Shown here in pieces: positions 57,631-64,000 of a stretch of 64,000 nt of DNA. Position 1 is the stretch's first letter. Each line of letters starts with the position of its first letter. A program made the translations under genes and the position numbers. The stretch spans positions 1 through 64,000 of the forward strand of contig CALMRI010000032.1 in NCBI GenBank assembly GCA_937776645.1, in the 5' to 3' direction. Below the pieces are notes generated by a model, which worked only from the letters and a program-made list of their open reading frames with translations, made no database searches and was not told the DNA's origin. The stretch is from an uncultured Alphaproteobacteria bacterium (GTDB lineage Bacteria > Pseudomonadota > Alphaproteobacteria > Thalassobaculales > Thalassobaculaceae).

Positions 57631-58251
57631 TCAGTCCGCCAGAAAGCCGGCGATCTCGTCGATAGCCTCGTTGAGGTTTTGGTCGGCGGCTCGCCCGGAC
57701 CTCTTTCGTGGCGTCAGGTCGTGGTCGCCGTCCGCCAGCCAGTGGACCCGCACGGATTCAGCCAGAGGGAATGTCCCAACCTCTGCTTGATTTCCTAACG
57801 GATCGCGCTCGCCTTGAAGGATCAGGGTCGGGGTGGTCAGTGTCCGCAGATGCTCAATTCTTAATCAGTCTGGCTTGCCAAGCGGGTGAAACGGGTATCT
57901 CAGGCAAATCAGCGCCGATGCTTGGACCTCGTCGGCGACCATCGCGGCCATGCGCCCACCCATAGACTTGCCGCCAATCGCGATCGGGCCGATGCCTGCC
58001 GCGTCGACGACTGAACGCCAGGCATCGAGGAGCACCCGTTGCCGGTCTGGTGGCCGGCGCTTGCCGTCCTGACGTCGGCGAATCATGTAGGGGAACTCGA
58101 AACGCAGAACCTGGATACCGGCGGCGGCGAGACCGCTGGAAATTTTCTCCATGAAGGGCGTATCCATGGGCGCGCTGGCGCCATGCGCCAGGATAAGCGT
58201 GATAGGGGCGCAGGTGGGGCCCGCGGTGAGGATCGTCGGCCGATCTGTCAC
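57631..58251 (-). pseudogene. KAP-type alpha/beta hydrolase with an in-frame TGA
   Basis: A 206-codon frame broken once. The first 128 codons give ITLILAHGASAPMDTPFMEK and the nucleophile in AIGGKSMGGRMAA. A TGA at 57865-57867 (most simply CGA to TGA after HPLGKPD) follows. The same frame then continues LRIEHLRTLTTPTLILQGER with the catalytic Asp in GERDPLGN and His in DGDHDL, to a second stop. The shortened product lacks two triad residues. It overlaps the aminotransferase upstream by 4 bases (ATGA), so the two were co-transcribed. Confidence 0.85.
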
Positions 58252-59555
58252 GCCACCGCTGCTGCAAGGGTTTCGGCCAGAGCCTCGCCCATATCAGCGA
58301 TTTCTGTCTCGGTCATTACTGTCGAAAGGAAGGCTGAGCAGCGTGGTGACAGAATAAAGCCGCGATCCAGCATGCCTCGATGCACCGTCTTGGCGAGCGC
58401 CGCTTCTTCCGGTCGGGCATAGGCGCTGCGATAGTCGATAAGCGGGCGCTCGTGGAAATGCAGTTGGAACATTGCGCCGACGCCGGTGATTTGCCCTGGT
58501 CGACCCACCTGCTTGAAGGCGTCAAGCAGCCCGACCCGCGCCTGGGTACCCAAGGCCTCCAGACGCTGGTAGGTCTCGGGCGTCAGGTTTTTCATGGTGG
58601 CGAGGCCAGCGGCCATGGAGACCGGATTGCCGGTGAAAGTGCCACTTGACGGATTGAGCGGGTGGCCGTGTTCGTGGCTGAATACCGCCATCGCATCCTT
58701 GGTTCCACATACCGCGCCGACCGGAAAGCCCCCGCCGATTATTTTGGCGAAGGTCGTCAGGTCCGGCTTGATCCCGTAACGCGCCTGGGCGCCGTGATAG
58801 TCGAGCCGGAAGGCGATGACCTCGTCGATGACGATCAGCGCGCCGATGTCGCGGGCGACGGTTTGGATCAGCTCGATATATTCCGGCGTCATCTCAATCA
58901 TACCGATTTGCGTCGGTACCGGATCGATCAATACGGCGGCCAGGGTGCCGGCGTTGGCGCGCAACAGCCGTTCGGTCTCTTCGGGATGGTTCATCGGCAG
59001 CACCAGGGTGTCGTCGAGTACCGCTGGCGGCGTACCGTGGGTGTGCGGTGTCGAGGCAGGTGCGTTGCCCCAGTTCTCAGGTGTTGAATCGAGGCTGACC
59101 TCGGCATGGTCATACATGCCGTGATAGGCCCCCTCGATCTTGGCGATCCGGTGCCGCCCGGTATGCGCCCGTGCCGCCTTTAGCGCGATCATCACCGCCT
59201 CTGTGCCGCTGTTACAGAACCTGACCCTGTCAACCGAGGCGACGCGGGCGCAGAGCAGTTCTGCTAGCTCTATTTCCCGCTCGGTGGGGAACGCGAAGCA
59301 GGTGCCATTGGCAACGACCTCACCAACCGCCGCGATGATCGCCGGATGGGCATGGCCGTGGATCAGCGAAGCGAAATTGTTCAGCAGATCGAACCGCCAT
59401 ACGCCGTCGACATCCTCGATATAGGCGCCGGCGCCGCGCTTGGCATAGATCGGATAGGGATCAACCCAGGTGAGCAGGCGTGAAATACCGCCCGGCAGAA
59501 CCTGCTTTGCCCGAGCAAAGATTTCAGCGGAATGCGAGTCCTCGGATGGCCACAT
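58248..59555 (-). CDS. Class III PLP aminotransferase (GSA-aminomutase-like)
   Basis: 435 residues from the ATG at 59555 (MWPSEDSHSAEIFARAKQVL), with GGGAG upstream; a TTG 18 bases earlier is in frame. Family blocks: RVRFCNSGTEAVMIALKAAR, KIEGAYHGMYDHAEV, LIVIDEVIAFR and the Schiff-base Lys in TTFAKIIGGGFPVGAVCG. Close to glutamate-1-semialdehyde aminomutase, but operon context (alpha/beta hydrolase) does not indicate heme synthesis. Confidence 0.88.
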   Translation of the reverse strand: MWPSEDSHSAEIFARAKQVLPGGISRLLTWVDPYPIYAKRGAGAYIEDVDGVWRFDLLNNFASLIHGHAHPAIIAAVGEVVANGTCFAFPTEREIELAELLCARVASVDRVRFCNSGTEAVMIALKAARAHTGRHRIAKIEGAYHGMYDHAEVSLDSTPENWGNAPASTPHTHGTPPAVLDDTLVLPMNHPEETERLLRANAGTLAAVLIDPVPTQIGMIEMTPEYIELIQTVARDIGALIVIDEVIAFRLDYHGAQARYGIKPDLTTFAKIIGGGFPVGAVCGTKDAMAVFSHEHGHPLNPSSGTFTGNPVSMAAGLATMKNLTPETYQRLEALGTQARVGLLDAFKQVGRPGQITGVGAMFQLHFHERPLIDYRSAYARPEEAALAKTVHRGMLDRGFILSPRCSAFLSTVMTETEIADMGEALAETLAAAVA

Positions 59556-59641
59556 GGTTTGGGGTACTCCCAACGAAAGGTAAGCTTCGTCTGGCTCTGC
59601 AGCTGACTTCCAGGCCGGTTTCTCCTTGCCCGCCTAGCGAC

Positions 59642-61252
59642 TTAGAGATTGGTGAAGAAATCATTTCCCTTGTCATCGACGACGATGAAAGCCGGAAATT
59701 TTTCCACTTCGATGCGCCAAACCGCCTCCATGCCAAGCTCCGGGTATTCCTGAACCTCGACCTTCTTGATGCTGTTCAGCGCTAAAATTGCCGCGGCGCC
59801 GCCGATCGAGCCGAGATAGAAGCCACCATGCTTTTGGCAGGCCTGGCGCACCACCGGCGAGCGATTTCCCTTGGCCAGGGTGATGAAGCTGCCGCCTGCC
59901 GCCATGAACGGATCGACGTAGGAATCCATCCGTCCCGCCGTAGTTGGTCCGAACGAGCCCGAGGCCATGCCCTCTGGTGTCTTGGCCGGTCCGGCATAGT
60001 AGACCGGGTGGTTCTTCATGTAGTCCGGCAATCCCTTGCCCGAGTTGATCCGCTCCTGCAGCTTGGCATGGGCGATATCGCGGGCGACGATCATCGGCCC
60101 GGATAATTCAATGCGGGTCTTGATCGGGTGTTGACTCAACTGGCGGCGGATCTCGAACATTGGCTGGTTGAGATCGATCTGCACCACATCTTCGGAGATT
60201 TGTGACTCGTCCACTTCGGGAATGTATTTCGACGGATCCGTCTCCAGCCGCTCCAGGAACACACCGTCCCTGGTGATCTTGCCGAAGGCCTGCCTGTCGG
60301 CCGAGCAGGATACGCCAAGCCCGATCGGGCAAGATGCGCCGTGCCGCGGCAGCCGGATAACCCGAATATCGTGGCAATAGTATTTGCCGCCGAACTGCGC
60401 GCCGATACCCATCTCGCGGGTCATCTCGAGGATTTTCTGCTCCCATTCAAGGTCGCGGAAGGCGTGGCCGGAAGCGCTCCCTTTGGTCGGCAGGTTGTCG
60501 AGATATTTTGTCGAGGCGAGTTTGACGGTCTTCATATTGAATTCGGCCGATGTGCCGCCGATGACAATCGCTAAATGGTAAGGTGGGCAGGCGGCGGTGC
60601 CGAGCGTACGGATTTTTTCATCGAGGAATTTCTTTAGCGACTCGGGATTTAAGACTGCCTTGGTTTCCTGGAACAGGAATGATTTGTTGGCCGATCCGCC
60701 GCCCTTTTGGACGAAGGCGAACTTGTACTCATCGCCAGTCGTGGCATAGAGCTCGATCTGGGCCGGAAGATTGGTGCCGGTGTTCTTTTCTTCGAACATG
60801 TCGAGCGGCGCCAGCTGGCTGTAGCGCAGGTTATGATTAGCGTAGGTGTTGTAGATGCCGCACGACAACGCCTCTTCGTCATCAAAGCCGGTGAAGACGT
60901 TTTGGCCTTTCTTGCCCATGACTATCGCGGTGCCGGTATCCTGGCACATCGGCAAGACGCCGGCAGCGGCGATATCGGCGTTCTTCAACAGTTCCAGAGC
61001 CACAAAGTGATCGTTTTTCGAGGCAGTCTTGTCGTCGAGAATTGCGCGCAGTTGGGCCAGATGGCTGGGCCGCAGAAGATGCGAGATGTCGCGGAAGGCT
61101 TCCTCGGCTAGGCCGATGATCGCTTCCCGCTTGATAGTGAGCATTTCGCGGCCAGCCAGTTTTTCGACCGCCACATGGTCACTGGTGATCTCGCGATAAT
61201 CAGTGGTGTCCGCGCTGAGTGGGAACATCTCTGTATAGTGCATATTGGTCAT
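59642..61252 (-). CDS. fumA: Fumarate hydratase, class I
   Basis: 536 residues, the iron-sulfur class of the citric acid cycle enzyme. The 4Fe-4S cysteines are in [30 protein letters not shown] and [14 protein letters not shown]. The C-terminal swivel domain has [27 protein letters not shown] precedes the ATG. Oxygen-sensitive class; no fumC in the window. Confidence 0.95.
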   Translation of the reverse strand: MTNMHYTEMFPLSADTTDYREITSDHVAVEKLAGREMLTIKREAIIGLAEEAFRDISHLLRPSHLAQLRAILDDKTASKNDHFVALELLKNADIAAAGVLPMCQDTGTAIVMGKKGQNVFTGFDDEEALSCGIYNTYANHNLRYSQLAPLDMFEEKNTGTNLPAQIELYATTGDEYKFAFVQKGGGSANKSFLFQETKAVLNPESLKKFLDEKIRTLGTAACPPYHLAIVIGGTSAEFNMKTVKLASTKYLDNLPTKGSASGHAFRDLEWEQKILEMTREMGIGAQFGGKYYCHDIRVIRLPRHGASCPIGLGVSCSADRQAFGKITRDGVFLERLETDPSKYIPEVDESQISEDVVQIDLNQPMFEIRRQLSQHPIKTRIELSGPMIVARDIAHAKLQERINSGKGLPDYMKNHPVYYAGPAKTPEGMASGSFGPTTAGRMDSYVDPFMAAGGSFITLAKGNRSPVVRQACQKHGGFYLGSIGGAAAILALNSIKKVEVQEYPELGMEAVWRIEVEKFPAFIVVDDKGNDFFTNL

Positions 61253-61334
61253 GGCACTCTCTCGCGTAAGTCACGTCGGTGCTTTGGGCGTGCCGCTAGG
61301 CGAACCAAGCGTGGCGGCGGGTAGGCGCGGCCAG

Positions 61335-61829
61335 TTATTGTTTCTTACGAAAATGATCTAGGGAGACAACCTCGCCGGACGTCGACGGGGGCGCGGTATC
61401 GTCTCTGGTTTTCTGTTCTTCGACGTTCAGCTGGGGGCCGAAATCGTCGGTTTCTAGCCCGGGCGCGCGTTCCTCGGAGGATTGGAATTGCAAGCCAAAT
61501 TTTACCGAAGGGTCGGCGAATCCGGTTAGCGCCGCGAAGGGGATGAAAAGCCGCTCACGCTTGTCGTTGAAACTTAGCATGACTTCGAAATTGTCTTCGC
61601 GAACCTCCAGGCCCCAAAACTGATACTGCAGGACGATGGTCATCTCATCGGAATATTTTTCCTTGAGATAAGGCGGGATATCGACCTCTGGATGACGTGT
61701 TCTGAAGGTGATGTAAAAGTGGTGATTGCCGGGCAGGCCATGGGTTGCCGCTTGGCGCAGCGATTTCCGCACGACACCGCGTAGCGCTTCCTCGACCATC
61801 ATGTCATACTTAAAGACCTGTTCCGACAC
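61335..61829 (-). CDS. sspB: ClpXP adaptor SspB, alphaproteobacterial type
   Basis: 164 residues from a GTG at 61829 with AGAGG upstream. The frame is open further, and an alternative GTG lies six bases before. The domain reads YDMMVEEALRGVVRKSLRQA, HHFYITFRTRHPEVDIPPYL, EMTIVLQYQFWGLEVREDNF and LFIPFAALTGFADPSVKFGL, matching SspB-alpha. A flexible tail ends in VVSLDHFRKKQ, the presumed ClpX-binding tip. It delivers ssrA-tagged proteins to ClpXP. The tmRNA gene that encodes the tag is immediately upstream on the same strand. Confidence 0.9.
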   Translation of the reverse strand: MSEQVFKYDMMVEEALRGVVRKSLRQAATHGLPGNHHFYITFRTRHPEVDIPPYLKEKYSDEMTIVLQYQFWGLEVREDNFEVMLSFNDKRERLFIPFAALTGFADPSVKFGLQFQSSEERAPGLETDDFGPQLNVEEQKTRDDTAPPSTSGEVVSLDHFRKKQ

Positions 61830-61899
61830 GCTCACCTCTCGACCCCTATTAGGTTCCCGGACCTCGCCGGGGGAAGCGGGACGCTTCTGTTGCCAGGTG

Positions 61900-62197
61900 C
61901 GCCCCAAACCCCGCCATGAAGTGCGACCCCCATGGACTTAATTTAGGCTACCAAACCGCATTAAGCGGCGAGGCGCGCCTCCGCATAGTTGTCATTCGCA
62001 ACTACGTTATGGCCCGATATCGGTGGTACCATGCCGAGCGAAAGCTACATCTTTACTACGCGCGTCGATCCTATTTCGCCCCCAATACTCCGTGATAAAG
62101 TCGCCAACGAAAAATTTGGTGGAGGCGCCGGGTACCGCCCCCGGGTCCGCAACGCTTATTCCATAAGCCCTTTATCGCCATAGTCGGCAAGCCGACA
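61900..62197 (-). ncRNA. ssrA: Permuted two-piece tmRNA (SsrA)
   Basis: Read on the minus strand, the acceptor piece comes first and ends in CGCCTCC-A-CCA at 62117, with a T-stem CCGGG/CCCGG around a GGCGGTA loop. After a 33-base spacer the coding piece starts GGGGGCGAAATAGGATCGAC at 62083. GGGGGCG pairs over seven bases with CGCCTCC, including the alanine-identity G3-U70 wobble. The tag frame (61999-61961) encodes ANDNYAEARLAA and a TAA. The layout is the known circular permutation of alphaproteobacteria. Outer ends (near 62197 and 61900) are estimates. Confidence 0.93.
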
Positions 62198-62203
62198 CCC
62201 CAA

Positions 62204-62231
62204 ACTATAGGTAGTTGGGGGCAAATGAAAA
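62204..62231 (-). promoter_or_regulatory. Candidate promoter of ssrA
   Basis: On the minus strand TTTTCA and TATAGT are 16 bases apart; the expected start falls a few bases before the GTCGG-CTTG-CCGAC hairpin of the acceptor piece. Moderate consensus match, good position. Confidence 0.45.
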
Positions 62232-62413
62232 GGGGGCGTGCGGCACTGCCTCTCGATACCATGTCGTGGATGGTGGGAGCCTGGGGCCTGATCGTCCCGG
62301 GCCCGATCCATTGCTCACGATATGGACGTGTTCAAATATCGCTGAGCTTGGTGAAAAACATGCAGCCCAATCTCCCTCTGCTGCACGAGCGAAGCCTAGG
62401 GGATTGTGCTCGA

Positions 62414-63825
62414 TTAGAGCAGCTTGGCCGTTGATGTCGGGGATGAAATTTCGACGGCGGCTAGCCCGATCACCAGTGTTCCAGCGGCGACGACGAGACC
62501 CGAGGTTGTCGTTGCGGTGGCGTCGACGCAATCCATTACCGAGGCATAAGCGATCACACTTTCCAGAGCAGCCCGCAGATCGAGCAAATCGATCCAGTGA
62601 ATCGGGCGCTGGTCACCGCGCGCTAGGTGTCGAGATCTTCCTGGATGTCCTCATACTGCAAGGCGAAGAATGTTGCTGACGGCTGGTTCAGCATCAGACG
62701 CCAGTGTCTAGAGGCGCATAGGACGCGGCGCGACTGGTGTTCCATCGAGCCGCTGTTCCAAACCAACCCAATCCGAGGCCCTTCGCCGTCTACCAGCCGA
62801 TCAACCTCGGCGCCGCTGGCATCGGCACGCGGTGGCAGCGGCGTCAAATACCCCCGCGGCGAGAGTGGCGCGGCATGATCGTCCTGCAGCAGATGCGGCC
62901 TGCTGAGCAGGGGCCGTGCAAACTGGGCGTTGGGAACTTTCGGAGCCAATCGTAGGTAAAGCGCATGCGGCCGCGCACCCGGGATGCGGCGAAACGGGTG
63001 GAAGTTTTATGGCCGGCATTGACCGCTGGTAAATCGGCAGCGATCCTGGGATCGACTTCCATGATCACGGTGTCGGCCAGCTCAGACAATCGACGCAAAT
63101 AAGGGGCGAACCGAACCGCATCACCCAACCCTTGCTCTGAACAAACTAGAAGGGTTTTCCAGCAAACGGTTCGCTGCGGCAAGGCGGCGCCGTGAGGGTT
63201 CGCTCCGGTGCATCGGGTCTGGCTGGCGAGAGTCGTGATTGGTAATATGCCCAGCCTTTTCAGGTATGCTCTCGGCACAGTAAGTGCATCGCATAGTTGA
63301 AGGGGATGAGTGCTGCATCCGGGGCGAGCGTCATTACCGCTAAATAATATGGGCCTACCGTATTGTCGCCGTGGGTTTTGCTCAATGCTTCGGCTAGATT
63401 GATCTGCGCGGCGGCGTTATCAGGGGCCAAGACAGTCAATCACCGATGCCGTCTGATCGAGCCGTCTGGCCGGCGGTTACGGCGTCGGCCATCCGCTGTA
63501 ACACCGCTGGATAATCCTGGGCCAGAAGAACGGCCTTTCGCGCTTGGCTTTCCTACTTTCCCCTTCGCCTCGCCACATCAAGGCGCTCGCCAGATTGGCC
63601 AGCGCCGGGATCGATAGGGGGTCGACCTGCAAGACAAGCAAAAAAAAGCGCGCGACCTCCCCGTACGAGTCTTTGGCTGAGTGTTGGTTGGCGAGGGTGA
63701 ACTGCAGGGGGGGGGCATTCGAAAATTCGTTCGGGGCCGGTTAGTTGATTGATCGCCTCGCGATGCCGGTGATGCGGGGCGAGTAGCTGTGCGTGCGCGA
63801 GAATGGCCTCGACCGTCCGGCTCAT
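62414..63825 (-). pseudogene. Decayed TPR-repeat/glycosyltransferase-like gene
   Basis: Several minus-strand frames each read like one TPR protein fused to a GT9/41-like transferase. It starts MSRTVEAILAHAQLLAPHHR, then IPALANLASALMWRGEGES, KAVLLAQDYPAVLQRMADAV, NAAAQINLAEALSKTHGDNT, APDAALIPFNYAMHLLCREH, the transferase block CSEQGLGDAVRFAPYLRRLS, RIGLVWNSGSMEHQS, FFALQYEDIQEDLD and a last part LVVAAGTLVIGLAAVEISSP. At least five frame changes and several stops separate them. Glycosyltransferases of this kind modify surface or flagellar glycans. It is the most degraded gene here. Confidence 0.65.
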
Positions 63826-64000
63826 GTCAGTGGGTCGTTGAAGCGCCGGGTCTAGTTCGGCGTGGGATGAGGACAGCCTTGCGGCGGGCGTAGAAAATCG
63901 CTCGTCGGTTGATCTTTCCCATCCAATCGCATTTAGTTTATCGCAATATATTGTATATTGGCCTGAGACAGTATCAACCATGAGCCATGGGGCTCGTTAT

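Noticed and set aside
57865-57867. TGA as selenocysteine in the alpha/beta hydrolase
   Set aside because: The position lies after HPLGKPD, is not a catalytic Cys site and has no visible SECIS-like hairpin behind it.
1-64000. CRISPR arrays, prophage blocks and complete insertion sequences
   Set aside because: No spaced repeats, no phage structural genes and no transposase gene were seen on either strand.

Overview
The window looks like the chromosome of a GC-rich alphaproteobacterium, plausibly Rhodospirillales-like. The markers are a circularly permuted two-piece tmRNA gene, an SspB of the alphaproteobacterial type, a DUF2842 protein, an Fo operon with paired b' and b subunits separated from F1, and the mutY/dciA/dsbA/smc neighbourhood. 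No CRISPR, rRNA or tRNA gene was found.

Layout. 1-2.9 kb: end of a soluble transhydrogenase (sthA) and recQ. 3-36 kb: an accessory catabolic region. It is rich in short-chain dehydrogenases, CaiB/BaiF CoA-transferases, crotonases, luciferase-like flavin monooxygenases, D-2-hydroxyacid dehydrogenases, class III and IV PLP aminotransferases, an amidase, an HpaI-type aldolase and an amidohydrolase. A HisD-like dehydrogenase, an SDR and a new 45-residue membrane ORF form one unit that may act on sulfopropanediol. 36.8-42.2 kb: an AT-richer oligopeptide/nickel-type ABC transporter operon that abuts a truncated alpha/beta hydrolase and looks imported. 42.7-46 kb: an EmrB-like transporter, a class IV aminotransferase and mutY. 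46.4-54 kb: dciA, dsbA-like, smc, then atpI-atpB-atpE-atpF'-atpF. 54-62.2 kb: thiolase, acrylyl-CoA-reductase-like protein, apt, an alpha/beta hydrolase, a GSA-type aminotransferase, class I fumarase, sspB and the tmRNA gene. 62.4-63.8 kb: a badly decayed TPR/glycosyltransferase gene.

The most striking property is the number of broken genes: about sixteen of some sixty. Lesions include in-frame nonsense codons (phyH, an alpha/beta hydrolase, a conserved hypothetical), an exact 8-bp tandem duplication (phyH), truncations at apparent recombination junctions (integrase/methyltransferase, epoxide hydrolase) and single-base indels (bluB, hibD-like, ABC ATPase, MFS). Six single-base insertions lie within about 3.1 kb of the normally important genes smc, atpI and atpB. 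The nonsense codons and the exact duplication look like genuine decay, as in a lineage under relaxed selection. The clustered +1 shifts in core genes could instead be sequence errors. The two explanations cannot be separated from sequence alone.

Functionally, the intact core genes cover NADPH/NADH balance, DNA repair and loading, energy coupling and trans-translation (tmRNA beside the ClpXP adaptor SspB). The accessory genes suggest a heterotroph that activates diverse carboxylates as CoA thioesters and degrades them.
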